Notes: generated by a model not told the origin, from the letters alone. A DNA stretch of 64,000 nucleotides from Schistosoma haematobium (GCF_000699445.3 NC_067200.1:868001-932000), one strand, 5' to 3'; positions 51,241 through 63,657 are shown, numbered from the stretch's first letter. Numbers and translations: made by a program.

Positions 51241-52215
51241 AACACAGTCAAACGCTAATCCATTTCTTAAAAGATCTAAGACTTTTGGTCTAACATGAGA
51301 TTTGATAGTACAATACTTGACAGGGTGTACAACTTTCATGATTCTCACAACAGTAAGGAACATTCATGTATTGCTCCCTGATTTTTAGATCTCTTAAGCT
51401 TCAAAAAATCAGGTTATTAATTAATCATCTTTTAACGTTTCATAGTTTCTTCCTGATATTCTAAGTACTAAAAAAACCCCGAGAAAATCCATTAGTAAGA
51501 GTCGTTTCTGAAATATGCTTTAAAACTGTAGGGTAAATCCTTCGTTTTGTTCTACCAATGGAACGGCTTTAGAGGGTATACACGTCATTAAACGTTTATG
51601 AACGCCATTGAAGGTAACCTGAAAGAAGTATATTTTGACATTGTGGTGAGTCAATAAACATACTTAATATTTAAATATCAATTTACCTGCATAGTATGTT
51701 TCGATTAGTACAACGTTATCCTTTCTATTATTTGTCCTTTTAAAACCTTCAACGTAAAAGTGTGTGGGTAATCACGGGAACCTGAAACGATACGTTTTTA
51801 TAGAATATTTTAGGTAGTTTTGTAATCATAGTATTAGAGTAGACAAACTGCTATTTATGGAAATGATTCGAACTATTTTCAATTTTGAATTAGATATTAA
51901 ACTTAGTTAAATAACCATTAAAAACCAAGAAGTACACAAACAGCTACTTCATTTTAGTGCTGGGATCCTCAACAATGTTGTTATATCCGAGCGAAGATTA
52001 AATCACGAGTAACTTCTGAGACCTATTAATGGACTAATATTATCTATATATTTTTATGGTATAACTATTCAGTAATTAGATTATGTATATCTATATTCCC
52101 CTTATTATAAGCTTCATTTTGATCTATAATTTATTATTATACGATTTACTGTCCCTAAATTATGATCAGTTTATGAACTACTGCCTCCTACGTTCATAGG
52201 CACTTTTTAGCTTCA
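51241..52215. other. Unassigned AT-rich stretch
   Basis: No coding region or known repeat recognised. Confidence 0.45.
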
Positions 52216-52480
52216 TTGTGTGCAAATGTTATTTCCTATTTTATGGTACGTTGCGGTCTGTTTGTTTGATATATAAACCCAGTATGTCTGAAATAAATGA
52301 TTCGATTCGCACAGTGGAAGCTGGTATTGGTGTTCTGGACTCAAGTGGACGGGCTAGGCGGCTCATACCGGTCTAACGTCATTGGTTTGATACAGTGCTA
52401 AGATTGTATAAGTCGTATTTTGAGTGGTGGATAAATCACGTAATAACTAGCCGGACATAAAGTCACAACAAATGTCCATT
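52216..52480 (+). repeat. LTR-like fragment
   Basis: Has a TATATAAACCC box (about 52271-52281) followed by an AATAAATGA signal (52293-52301) and a segment ending CTAGCCGGACATAAAGTC that resembles the flank of 39255-39590. Ends not defined. Confidence 0.35.
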
Positions 52481-52799
52481 GACGATCTCACTAAAGGATA
52501 GAACTTATAACATTTAACTCTCTATACAAATTCTTAATCTTCAGACCAGTCAAACTGTATCCAGTAATTCACAAGTTTAACTTCAATTAATTCATTTCTG
52601 AAGAGGTTAGTACTAGGACAAAACAGTTAACCTGTGTTACTTAGCTTTCAATTTTTGTCTAACTATAGTTATTATGCATTACATAGTAATATTTAGACAT
52701 GAAATCATTATTGCCTTATCAAACGACGTATTGATATCAGTTATACATGTGATAAGAACAAGAGAGCATTGTATTAATGTTATATCTGTGTGCGAACTT

Positions 52800-52945
52800 T
52801 CACAAGTACATGCTATCATGAATACATACAACAAATACGATACAATAGAACTAGAAAGAAAGATCCAGGATAGAGTTGGTTGGAGAATGCTAGTTGGCGG
52901 CTTATACTCTATTAGGGGTAACATAAGTAAGTTAGTAAGTACATT
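52800..52945 (+). mobile_element. RTE-like (AAGT-tailed) 3' tip
   Basis: Reads [22 protein letters not shown], then the AAGTAAGT-type tail at 52924-52940. Confidence 0.65.
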
Positions 52946-53099
52946 GAATATCATGACGCTTCTTCGACAGATGTTTGATCAGTCGTGAAATTTAAACATT
53001 TATTCAGTAGATTGATACGAAACAGTAACATCTAAAAATACTCATAAGAAGCGTTATGACACCGAATTCTCAAAGAAGCAAGTTTTAAAAAACCTAACA

Positions 53100-53350
53100 A
53101 AGAAACTGTTTTGTGGTGAATGAGAACACAGTGGAGGGGCAATCGAACCTATTCTATGACATCATTACAGAACATTCTAGTAGAATCTAAGAATCATACA
53201 GTAAATACTACATTTAAAAAATAACAGCCAATTATTTCAGACTTCACTGTACTTTCGTTTCTATAACATTCATTCTTTATTCCCGTTCTATTTTCTTCTA
53301 TCTTCTTAACATTCTATCGTCAGGCATTTCACTTTTAATTGATGATACAT
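53100..53350. repeat. Unnamed dispersed repeat
   Basis: Resembles 11800-12090 (AATCATACAGT, CTTTTAATTGATGATACATA). No coding content. It ends where the RTE tail begins. Confidence 0.45.
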
Positions 53351-53880
53351 ATTTACTTACTTACGCCTGTTATTCTCAATGGAACATAGGTGGCCCATCA
53401 ACATCCTCCATCCAACCCTGTCCTCAGCAATACTTTCCACATCCTTCCAGTCGTCATTCATCCTTTTCATATTTGCTTCCCATTCTCGACGTAGTGTGTT
53501 GTTTAGCTTCCCTTCAGGATTCCAAGTAAGGGCTTGCCTCGTGATCCAGTTTGATGGTTCGCACAATGTATGTCCTATCCATTTCCAACGTCTTTTCCTA
53601 ATTTCCTCTTCAACTCAAAGCTGGTTTGTTATCTCCCACAGAAAACTGTTACTGATGGTATCCGACCAATTCGGGATGTTGAGTATCTTGCATAGACAAC
53701 TATTTATAAATACTTGCACCTTCTTGATGATGGTTGTAGTAGTTGTGCAAGTTTCAGCTCAGTACGGTAGAACTGCTTTGACATTCGTATTGAAGATTGT
53801 GACTTTGACATTTGTTGATAGTTGTTTTGAGTTCCATATGTTCTTCAATTGTAGGAATACTGCAGTCATAGTTAAAAACG
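53350..53880 (-). mobile_element. RTE-like LINE 3' fragment (one of an inverted pair)
   Basis: On minus it reads from KNxxNSKQLSTNVKVTIFNT through [36 protein letters not shown] and [13 protein letters not shown] to the tail at 53354-53367. It shares the unusual GKLNNTLRR deletion with 59500-60035, its inverted twin. Confidence 0.8.
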
Positions 53881-53909
53881 CTAACTAGATGATATATATT
53901 ACTTATATC

Positions 53910-54080
53910 TATCGGCACGTGACTAATAGGTTTTGGGTTCGAATCTCGTGAGTCGGGATCATAGATCAAACCAAACCTTGGTAATGACACCCATAGATGA
54001 ACACTGTTGAATAGTTTCACAATAATACAAAACACCCCGCCAGTTCTTTCAAGTTTTTCATGTTGATCTTATTCAATATG
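53910..54080 (+). repeat. Decayed tRNA-headed SINE
   Basis: B-box-like GGGTTCGAATC (53936-53946), GGGATCATAGATC, CACTGTTGAATAGT and CGCCAGTTCTTTCAAG. The hammerhead core is gone. Confidence 0.55.
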
Positions 54081-54439
54081 TAACAACATAAATATAATGT
54101 TCACTCTCGATCTGTCTTAACCATTTGATATTACACCCTATACATATATAATATTTAATGTTTGATTTAAATACCTAAATGATATCAAAAATATTTAAAA
54201 GAAACTGATGGACGTATGTTTAACACTTTCACTTCATTCACATTATGCTAGACATAAACTAAAATTATAAGAAGGTTGATATTACTATTTACACTTGAAT
54301 GAAGAGATAATATGCATGAATGAACATTGAATTAGATTAGAACGTTTAGTGATAACTATGTTTATTCGATAATTAAATGAATGACTATCACTTATGATCT
54401 TATCTTACTTATGTAAAGGAGTGAAGTATTGAGTGGATA
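54081..54439. other. Unassigned AT-rich stretch
   Basis: No feature recognised. Confidence 0.4.
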
Positions 54440-54690
54440 AATATGAAAGCTTTTAAATTGAATGGTACTCGATTCGAATCCAAGAGTGAACATCAACTCG
54501 AAGATGTAGATACATCTAGTTGATGAGTCCTAAATAGGAGGAAATGAACGTCTTGAATTTCATTGTTAGCCACTATCTATCATTACTTACAAAGCTTGTG
54601 ACTTAAGGTAATATGTACAAGATGTGCATATGCTAATATAAGACTAGGAAGGTTCAAGTAAACAATATCAAGTGAATTGGAATGTACTGT
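54440..54690 (+). repeat. Sm-alpha-type SINE
   Basis: Head near 54470 (GATTCGAATCC), then ACATCTAG, core TTGATGA (C3 changed to T), stem II GTCC/GGAG, GAAA at 54541-54544, a GTC cleavage triplet and the 3' part to the CAAGTGAATT end. Helix I still pairs partly with G-T pairs. The C3 change should abolish cleavage. Confidence 0.65.
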
Positions 54691-54989
54691 TTGCCTTAAT
54701 TAACCTGTAAATCTGTTTTGAAGTGGAATATTAAAATATCTGACATCGTTAGATCGACTATATATGCTTTAATTACAGTCTAATGGTAGATGAGATTTGT
54801 AAACAGTAGGCAAAATTATATATCATCCATATCTTTTTATCTAATTCAGTTCTATAGCTTTTATGTGTTTAATATCAATGATGTATGGAGTGTAGGAAGT
54901 TAACTGTCAGATAGTTTCCAGTCATTATTCACAAATATAGTTTGAGTCTGTAAAACTGTAAAACATGTACTGATCATGACTAGACCACT

Positions 54990-55170
54990 AGTGATCACAT
55001 GAAGACATTGGATAGTTGGTTCATCTCAGTAAGCAATTCCTCATCAGTGTTTATCTACGACTATAATATATGGAATCAAAATCATGGTCTTGAGCGTATA
55101 CGCTTAACGCTTAGATCAATAAATCAGCATTGAAGTGTGTTAATGTCTAAATTCAATCAACCGGCGTATA
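54990..55170 (-). repeat. Very decayed tRNA-headed SINE
   Basis: On minus the order of head (GACATTAACAC), Ser/Trp-less tRNA-like part and CACTGATGAGGAATTG-like block is still visible. The GAAA side is lost. Confidence 0.45.
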
Positions 55171-55613
55171 GGATGGTAGATACAAAGTGCTAAGGAGTTC
55201 TAAATGAGTTCTTCCATGTTTCTAATGTTGATCTAATTAAGATCAGTCCGCGATTTATATTTTGAAATTTCTACAATCATCACAAATTTCTAACATCAAT
55301 GTCACAACTGGAAATGGATAGTGATAATGGATAACTGTGGGTAGACAAATGTTTGAAATAAAAACCACTAAATCACAATTCACTAAATTTAATGTCTAAT
55401 GAGTCCTTAATTAGAATAAAACAACTGTCTGATGCGTTCTAGATTTCATTGATTGTCCTGGTAAAGAGTAATACAGAACTAAAACGTTTGCCATTGTTTA
55501 TAAACCCATTTCATTGATTATTTTCAGAATACAAAAGTTGTAATTTCTAAATATTATCAGGGTACTCACCAGATATCCGTCCACTCAATACAGTACTTTC
55601 AACCTGTAACGAA
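55171..55613. other. Unassigned stretch
   Basis: Contains a SINE-tail-like TACAATCATCACAAATTTC near 55272-55290 and little else. Confidence 0.4.
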
Positions 55614-55616
55614 GTG

Positions 55617-56266
55617 ATTACTTACTTACGCTTGTTAATCCTCGTGGGGACGAATAGGCCGCTCACCAGCATTTTTCATTCAACTCTGTCCTTGGCAAAC
55701 CTTTCCAGCTCTTTACAGTTGTTATTCATCCTTTTCATATCTGATTCTATTTCCCGTAGTAATGTGTTCTTTGGCCTTCCACTTTTCCGCTTCCATTCAC
55801 GATTACAAGTCAGGGCCTGCCTCGTGATGCAGTTTGATGATTCGCGTAATGCATATTCTATTCATTTCCATCATCTTTTCCTAATTTTCTCTTCAACTGG
55901 AAGCTGGTTTGTTTTCTCCCACAGAAGGCTATTCCCAATGGATGTTGAGTATCTTGCATAGAAAACTATTCATAAATACTTGTACCTTCTTGATGATGGT
56001 TGTAGTAGTTGTGCAAGTTTCAGCTCAGTACAGTAGAACTGCTTTGACATTCGTATTGAAGATTGTGACATTGATATAGATTGACAGTTGATGGATTCAC
56101 ACTTGATGGAAAAACTCTGGAATCATTCACGTACATGGACAGCATCATCGATGATCAAGGTGGATCAGATGTAGACGTAAAGATAAGGATTGTCAAAGAA
56201 AGGACAACATTCCTACAATGGAAGAATATACGGGACTAAAAAAAACCTATCAACCAACATCAAAGT
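55617..56266 (-). mobile_element. RTE-like LINE with inverted 5' part
   Basis: 55617-56090 is the family's 3' half on minus, with its TTAC-repeat tail at 55617-55628. 56091-56266 is the adjacent 5' piece of the same element on plus (LDGKTLESFTYMDSIIDDQ, DVDVKIRI). The two meet near the LSTN block of the RT frame. This is the geometry of 5' inversion during LINE insertion (twin priming). Confidence 0.7.
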
Positions 56267-56780
56267 GTGTGGTGGACTGGACAATGTACGAGCGTAAAAA
56301 ATACTAAGAAAGTTATTTAATATCAATAGTAATGTTAATGTGCATAAGTTAATTGTTACAAATACAATAGAAAATAAGGACTTTACCTCAATTCACCAAA
56401 TTGATACGTGTTCAGCTTTGGTCTGGTGCTGAAAATCCACAATTATAAATGTTTGATGATTTCAATCGCGTTGATGAATTCTCTAATAATATAATCCAAT
56501 GTAAAGTATGATATATTCCAAATCATAGTCTATAAATGTAGATAATATTTGATTTAGGCTTCAGGTAACTCAATCACAAATAAATGTAGAACGAGAGATA
56601 TATGTGTAACAATGTATTTGCCAGCAATCTATGGTATATCATGCTATGTAATTTACACAACGGAAAATGTGTTCAACGTCATTCACTTAAACAACACGTA
56701 CAGTCATTTATTAATAAATATACATACAGTGAAAAATTGGTAAAATAAATACAAGTAACATTAAAAGCTATTTACAAAAT
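56267..56780. other. Unassigned AT-rich stretch
   Basis: No feature recognised. Confidence 0.4.
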
Positions 56781-56784
56781 AAGC

Positions 56785-57130
56785 TTGTCAGTCATATCTA
56801 CACAAGTGAGAATCTTCAATACGAACGTCAAGGATGTTCTCCAGTACGGAGTTGACACGTGGAGAACTACCGCAACCATCATCAAAACAGTACAAGTATT
56901 TGTATGCGATTGTTTACATAACATTGTGAATATCCGTTGTCCGGATACCGTCAGTAACAACCTACTGTGAAAGAGAAAAAACCAGCTTCCATCTGAAGAG
57001 AAAATTAGAAAAAAACATTGTAAGTAGATAGGACATACATTTAAAAAATCATCAAACTACACCACAAGGCAATCATCAACTTGCAATCCTGAATGAAAAA
57101 GCAAAAGTGGAAGGCCGAAGAATACTGACA
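56785..57130 (+). mobile_element. Decayed RTE-like fragment
   Basis: Reads [48 protein letters not shown] and IGHTFKKSSNYTTRQ with stops. Confidence 0.7.
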
Positions 57131-57250
57131 AGAAGTACAAACTCTAACCTTCTATCTGAAGTTATGCCATGCTGATGATGTCGTTCAGAATAATGATGAA
57201 ACATCCATGAACAAACTATCCAGTTCAAACAATAAAACTTCATCAAATTA
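57130..57250 (+). repeat. Repeat family F fragment
   Basis: CTGATGATGTCGTTCAGAA is kept; the second hairpin strand is mutated (TAATGA). Confidence 0.5.
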
Positions 57251-57378
57251 CTAACTCTAAAAGATATGTAGATCTACATAACATGGAAATCACATATCAT
57301 GGTGAAGAGATTCTTTATTTCAATTAAGAATTAGTGACAAATATATGTGTTAAACAAACTTGTAATATCTGTTATTAT

Positions 57379-57760
57379 TGTTAAACCCACACAGCTTAAG
57401 TCACGTTTCGACATTGTTAATTATTCACTTATCAATCACGATTATTTTTATGTGATCGCATATATATGTGTGTGTACACTTCTGATCCTACTCATCGCAT
57501 GTCTGTAACCTATTTTTATCAGGCTATCAATATTGATTAACGACTCACACGCCATCTCCACTGCATGTCATTTTGTTCCGCTCTCTTCTCTTTGCTTCAT
57601 TCACTTTATCTGGATCAATGGTTGTATGAAGTATATATATTCAAAATCCATTCTGGTATTTGACTTATTTGATTGCGTTATTCACCAACACGAGTTAGGT
57701 CGATGATTACATACAAGGATTGATGATGCGTATATTTTAATAACATGCAGAAACGATCTA
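57379..57760 (+). repeat. LTR-like repeat D copy
   Basis: Starts TGTTAAACCCACACAGC, with an internal deletion compared with 46074-46460 and a TATATGTGTGTGT tract where that copy has the long TA run. Confidence 0.55.
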
Positions 57761-57779
57761 ATTTGAGTTATATTAATCT

Positions 57780-57990
57780 ATATAATGTACCCTTAATAGC
57801 TAAGGTAATTTTAAATTGATTTTCAGGAGAAACATACACCATCTGGACTTTCACGTGACAACCCAAACAGTATAGCTCAATCCTGCTTCATAGGCGAATT
57901 AGAGATCATATAGGCTTTAATGCTACAATCTGAATTGTACAACAAAATCCTGTTTTGCAACCACAAAAGTACCAAGCCCCCTGATGGAAT
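57780..57990 (-). repeat. Diverged copy of repeat E
   Basis: On minus it follows 40094-40352 with many changes (TCACGTGA(A)AGTCC, ATTGAGCTATACTG, GTGTATGTTTCTCC). Confidence 0.5.
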
Positions 57991-58220
57991 CAGACTAAGA
58001 GCCACTAAAAACTAACATGAAAAACTAAATTGAATATTATGAAATAAAAAAAATGGATATTTCAAATTTATTTATTCATGAACATTCTTATTTATAGTTA
58101 CTATGATATTGATAATGATGATGATGACGTGAACATTCATCATATTGATGATCTTTACCTTTGTTTTTATTAAATATTTAAGTCCTCAGAAAAGAAAACA
58201 TAATACGATTTCACTATGTA
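57991..58220. other. Unassigned AT-rich stretch
   Basis: Includes a short GATGAT run near 58115-58130. No gene recognised. Confidence 0.4.
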
Positions 58221-58224
58221 TAAA

Positions 58225-58910
58225 GATGCATAATGAAGCAAAGGCTGCCGAACAGCATTCTCCAACCCATTCTGTCCTGGACCTTCATTTCTAGTTCTAT
58301 TCAACTCTTTTTCATTCTTCTCATGTCTGTCTCGATTTTTCAACGTAATGTGTTCTTTGGTCTTCCACTTCTCCTTAGTCCTTGAAGATTCCACTTGACG
58401 GCTTGTCTTGTGACGTAGTTCGGTGTTTTCCTCAATGTGTACCCTATCCACTTCCAGTGCTCCCTCCGTTGGGATCTGCTTTGTTCTCTCTCGAAATAGG
58501 TTGTTGCTGATAGTGTCTGACCAACGGATCCGAAGTATTTTGTGTAGACATCTGTTAATAAACACTTGTATCTTGTGGATGATGACTTTTGTAGTTCTCC
58601 AAGTTTCTGTCCCATACAGTAGATTTGTCTTGACATTTGTATTGAAAATTCTGACTTTGATGTTGGTTGACAGATGTTTTGAATTCTAGATGTTCTTCAA
58701 TTGAAAATATGCTGCTCTTGCTTTGCCGTTCCGTGCATTTACATTTGCATCAGATCCTCCTTGTTTATCGATGATGCTGTCCAGGTACAAGAAAGTTTCC
58801 ACATCTTCTAGAGTTTCTCCGTCAAGTGTGATCCGATTGTTGTATCGGAGAATCTTGCTTTACCCTTTGTGTATGTTGAGACCTGCTGCTGCTGATGCTG
58901 CTGCTACAAT
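58225..58910 (-). mobile_element. RTE-like LINE 3' fragment (copy 2 of an inverted pair)
   Basis: On minus it matches 43250-43975, with near-identity between 58245-58690 and 43545-43975. The Ala/Ser-coding repeat (AGC/AGCAGC) is near 58885-58905. Frame changes as in the partner. Confidence 0.75.
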
Positions 58911-59079
58911 GGTTTAAGAAACGAAATCACTAATCATTTTCATCTTGTAATCAGTCAACATCTACATAATTCAGTAGTCTATGCAGTTTTCTTTTTCAAT
59001 AATTCAAATCAATAACTCACTTGACATTTTGTTTACTTGTATCTTCTCCTTTGTTGCTTATTAGAACATTAAGTCTAAA

Positions 59080-59160
59080 ATGCAGATATATCCAGCTCAT
59101 GAGTTACAAATATGATGAAACTCACGTCCTGAATTTCACTACTAGCCACCATCCAACTTC
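59080..59160 (+). repeat. Sm-alpha-type SINE fragment
   Basis: ATCCAG, core CTCATGA (G5 changed to C), AAATATGATGAAAC, CACGTC and CTGAATTTC. Helix I strands still pair at five of six positions. The core change should abolish cleavage. Confidence 0.6.
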
Positions 59161-59289
59161 AGATAAATATTTTTGAATTATTCTCTTTGAGACAAATAAA
59201 ATGATGATTAATTGGTTACAGTATAATATAATTGGTGCTTTTTGTAATTAAGATGAACCAGTTACTTCGTTAGCCCTCCTATCTTATAT

Positions 59290-60035
59290 ATGTGAACAAA
59301 TGCAAATGAAGACAACTAGTGTAGCAGAAGCATCTGAATCAGTAGGCCTCAACATACACAAGAGGAAAAACAAGATCCTCAATTACAACACGGAGAACAC
59401 CAAAACAATCACACTTGATGGACAAACTCTGGAATCCTTCACTTACCTGGACAGCATCATCGATGAACAAGGTGGACCAGATGCAGACGTAAAGGTGAGG
59501 ATTGGAAACGTAAGGGCAGCATTCCTACAATTGAAGAACGTATGGAACTCAAAACAACTATCAACAAATGTCAAAGTCACAATCTTCAATACGAATGTCA
59601 AAGCAGTTCTACTGTACGGAGATGAAACTTGCACAACTGCTACAAGCATCATCAACAGGGTACAAGTATTTATGAATAGTTGTCTATGCAAGATACTCAA
59701 CATCCCGAATTGGTCGGATACCATCAGTAACAGTTTTCTGTGGGAGATAACAAACCAGCTTTGAGTTGAAGAGGAAATTAGGAAAAGACGTTGGAAATGG
59801 ATAGGACATACATTGTGCGAACCATCAAACTGGATCACGAGGCAAGCCCTTACTTGGAATCCTGAAGGGAAGCTAAACAACACACTACGTCGAGAATGGG
59901 AAGCAAATATGAAAAGGATGAATGACGACTGGAAGGATGTGGAAAGTATTGCTGAGGACAGGGTTGGATGGAGGATGTTGATGGGCCACCTATGTTCCAT
60001 TGAGAATAACAGGCGCAAGTAAGTAAGTAATTCTT
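59290..60035 (+). mobile_element. RTE-like LINE 3' fragment, mostly open
   Basis: A 154-codon frame (59300-59764) reads VGLNIHKRKNKIL, LDGQTLESFTYLDSIIDEQ, VRAAFLQLKNVW, VTIFNTNVKAVLLYGDET and ends at TGA after NQL; it continues after that stop with [38 protein letters not shown] and [13 protein letters not shown] to an AAGTAAGTAAGT tail. RT palm and endonuclease are missing. Confidence 0.8.
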
Positions 60036-60530
60036 AGTATTTTATAAAAACCATAAATTGAATACTTCATTTGTATATCTTCCATCATTTATTCTTTTCA
60101 TCGTTCATGATTGTTACAATTATCGATTCCTTTATGATGCACCCCCCTCCCTCTCTGTTTTCTTCAGTTCAATCTTCTCAACCATCATGGACTAGCATTT
60201 CAGCTCTGATCAGTGTTATATACTATTTAGATCTCTCACCATAAGTAGCATACATCAAAATATTATCAATCTGTATAAACTTATTATTAATTATATAAAC
60301 TAAATTTGGATAAAGTTAACATAAATCAAACTAAACAATTCTTAGAAGTTTGACAGTTTACAATCAACCAATACACTGATCAAATCAGTGAATATTGGTC
60401 GATATTTGAACGGATAATTTGAATCCAGTCAGGCAACTTCAATCTTGGCAATACCATTTAGAGTGATGTTCTCACATTCGCTGAGCTGTGGAATGCCACC
60501 ATAAGATCAGAAACTAGCTCACATTATGTC
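60036..60530. other. Unassigned stretch
   Basis: Partly resembles the dispersed repeat at 1440-1540. No gene recognised. Confidence 0.4.
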
Positions 60531-60539
60531 GATTTTCTA

Positions 60540-61860
60540 AGGAGTTCAATGCAGCAAACTTTCAAGCTATCGACCGGTAGCACTACTCTCAAAAATTATG
60601 GAGTCCCTGATATTTGATCGTTTACACGACTATTTATTATCCATAAATTTGTTTTCACCCAAACAACATGGTCTCAGAAAAGGTCACTCTTGTGTAACGG
60701 ACCTGTTGACCGCGGTGAACAGATGGACAGCCATTCTTAATCTCAAAGGGAAAGTTGATGTTATTTATCATTACTTCTCAAAGGCTTTTGATAAGGTCAT
60801 CCATATATGTCTTAACAATAACTTCAAACGTTTGGGTATCAAATAACCTTTAATTGATTACCTTACTTCATATCTAAAAAATCGACATTTTGAGGTCAGC
60901 GTTAACTTTGCCTTCTCTCAGGCTATGGAATGTCTCACAGGGTTCAGTACTAGAACGTCTTCCTTTCTTCCTTTCCATAACCGATCTTCGAAATTGGGTA
61001 GATGACAACGGACTTACTTTAAAAACAGTTCAAAGTCTAAAGTCTGAGACATGTTGCAGACTACAATTACAAATTAGCTAACTCGCCTCTATAGGTATCC
61101 CAATTTGAAAGAGAACTAGGAGTTAAGGAACCCTACGATCTGAAGTTATACGCTAACCGCGACAAAAATGCCTTTCGAAAAACCATGCACTGGTAACACT
61201 GAAGCTCATTTTTGACCAACTCGACAGAAGAACTTACCACATAATCTTAAACAGTTTCATTCGTCTTCATTTAGAGTACGGAAACATGGAATTTCCTCCC
61301 TCACTCCGAAACAATAAGGACACTATTGAACGAATACAACGGCAAGCCACGAAATCAGTTCTGGGACTCGAATTCAGTTCTTGTGAATAACGTCTCTGAT
61401 CACTGAACCTTTACCCATTAGAGTACGAGCGTCTTAGACGTGACCTTCTAATGACTTCCAGTACCCTCAACACTTGAGAACATTCCCTAAGTCACCTATT
61501 TAAGCTTAGCCTCAACACAAAACTTAGGAGTAACACCCAGAAACTGGAGACAAAACACAGCAGAACGAACTGTAGATACAACTACTACTCCTTAAGAATA
61601 GTCAAATGTTGGAATTCCCTCTCGGCTGAGCTAGTCAAAGCAACTCCCCAGGAGTCCTTCAAGCGAAAACTTGACATATTCTTAAGGACTAAGGATTTAC
61701 GAACTTTTTTCTCTTTTTCATCTTTTATCGATAGAAAACAAAGATTCCTAACTGGAAGTAATGGTGATCCTCTGCTACTAGATATGGAAGCTCATTAACC
61801 GAAAGCTTTTTCTATTCCGTACAAAACCATTTGAACCATTTTGGCAGAATTTAGTCACCG
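60540..61860 (+). mobile_element. CR1-like LINE RT pseudogene and 3' end
   Basis: Reads LLSKIMESLIFDRLHDYLLS, LFSPKQHGLRKGHSCVTDL and a YHYFSKAFDKV box (motif A region) in one frame to 60846, then frame changes through the palm and thumb. The C-terminal WNSLS and SFKRKLD-type blocks are near 61610-61680, and the 3' UTR ends near 61860. Its 3' 470 bp match 2610-3088 inverted. Confidence 0.75.
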
Positions 61861-62512
61861 AGTATTAAAAAAATCATTATTTATGAAATTCAAATAATAC
61901 TAAAGTCTTATCCAACATTCTTATTTGATTATAATCAGTAAAAGGTTTTGTGGTTATGATAGTAATTTTAATAGTTGAACTCATGAGTCAATTGATAAAG
62001 TTAGATTACCATTAAAAATTTGGAAGCATTGGACAATCGTTTCGTTCTAGTATGGAATTCCTTAACAGTTTACATCCACAATTCCGCCTCATCAAATCGC
62101 TTTCCAGTTCTTCCAGATTGTTCATGATAGTCTACCGTCAATTCACTCATAAATTCAACTATTTATCTTGTTTGAGTTTCTTCCATGAAGACGTTCAAAT
62201 AAAATTCCTGGACAAAATGTTGAAATCATTACAATTTCAATGATTGAGATTAGCTTAAATATTAATTTTTCCAAATAATCATCATAGTTTAGTATTCTAT
62301 AAAAAGATTTTCTTTCAATTCAGTTGTTTAATTAACTAGAAACGGTTGATCATTCATTACATGTAAACTCTCTCCCTCACACACACACACACACTACACA
62401 CGTACATACGCACATATACATTTATATACGTAAATTCTCTAAGATACAATAAAGTAATTATTTAAACCTTTTTGTATGAAATCTCTTTTATCTTTATTCT
62501 TTTGTTTGGTTG

Positions 62513-62514
<2 letters not shown>

Positions 62515-62557
<43 letters not shown>
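62515..62557. repeat. ATT microsatellite
   Basis: About 14 ATT units; the left-arm counterpart (1936-1952) has about 6. Confidence 0.9.
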
Positions 62558-63269
62558 GCGTAACAACAAGTAATTGGAAAGTTTAATATCAATACAAACT
62601 CATATAGATAGATAGATATATACTTAGATTCATTTGACTTACAATGAAATGGTTGATTACATTATAAAAACATACAATACAAAAGAAAACTTACAATTGA
62701 TTCGTTTCATAATGTATATATATGAATGATATATTCATTGATGATTGAATAATAATTGCATATATATTTATGGTCCAGTAAATCTTTTGAACAATAACAA
62801 TAGTAATGGTAATAGTAATAATAGTTATAATAATGGTTTGTGTGCGTGCTACTTATATTGATGTAAGCAGTATATGACGCGAGTTAAAAACGTAATGTCT
62901 GGCAGCAGAAGATGGGGGGAGATCAAAAAAAGAAAAGTGTGAACACAATGCAATTTGTAAGAAAACGCATGAACGATGAAATGTGAGACAATGGATTGAT
63001 GTTTGCAACATGAACAGACCAGGTCGATATGAGGGATTGATATTTTGCAAAATAATGATTTGCTATATGGTTTTCCTATTCCACCAAGTAACTCTGTAAT
63101 TATTCCAACTCGTGTTCTGACGGTATTAAAAACATAATCAAAGAGATGAATTTGTCAATCAATATGACATAAATAAGTCAATCAGAATTGAGCTAATAAT
63201 TTCAGTGAGGGAAATTTAACATTGATAGGATGAAATAATTGTTTATTTCAATGGAATGTTTATTTATTT

Positions 63270-63440
63270 ATCTAGTGGTTAAACACTTTCTTTAGAGATT
63301 GATAGATCCTGGGTTCGAATTCCGTGAGATGAGTTTGTGGATGTGAACGGTTGTACTAGGGTGAAATGGTCATCCAGTGTATCCAAATTTTCTACGTTGA
63401 TCTAGCTTTATTTGACTCATGAACTCAATTATTAAAAGAG
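63270..63440 (+). repeat. Decayed tRNA-headed SINE in the right arm
   Basis: B-box GGGTTCGAATTCC (63311-63323), GTGGATGTGAACGG, then TACTAGGGTGAAATGGTCATCCAGTG. The 5' core is deleted. It sits at the same place as the SINE at 960-1150 in the left arm. Confidence 0.65.
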
Positions 63441-63657
63441 GTAATGTCTAACCACTTTCTATTCATTTCCATGTCATTATCTACTTTATTATCCTTGTCT
63501 CCTCTGACCCTCCATTTTTAGTCTAGTTGACCTTTTATTCTTAAGATATAAATGTTCTTAACAAGTACATAATATGTGATCAGATTGTTCAAGATGTATG
63601 TCTATGCTCCTCCATTGTGGGTAACAGGTGTAAGTAAAATTAAGTAAAATTAGTTGA

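Larger units (their letters stand above)
61390..63657. repeat. Right arm of the long inverted repeat
   Basis: Matches 1-3088 in opposite orientation. It lacks the left arm's insertion of about 0.7 kb (site near 63475). It has an AAT/ATT microsatellite at 62515-62557 that is much longer than the left copy's, and a shorter CA run at 62380-62400. After 63657 the sequence no longer has a partner inside the window. Confidence 0.8.

Noticed and set aside
53379..53888. Plus-strand 169-codon frame and similar frames at 59443-60018, 58423-58689 and 55614-55961
   Set aside because: They are the antisense of RTE C-terminal coding sequence. Their mutual similarity comes from the shared LINE.
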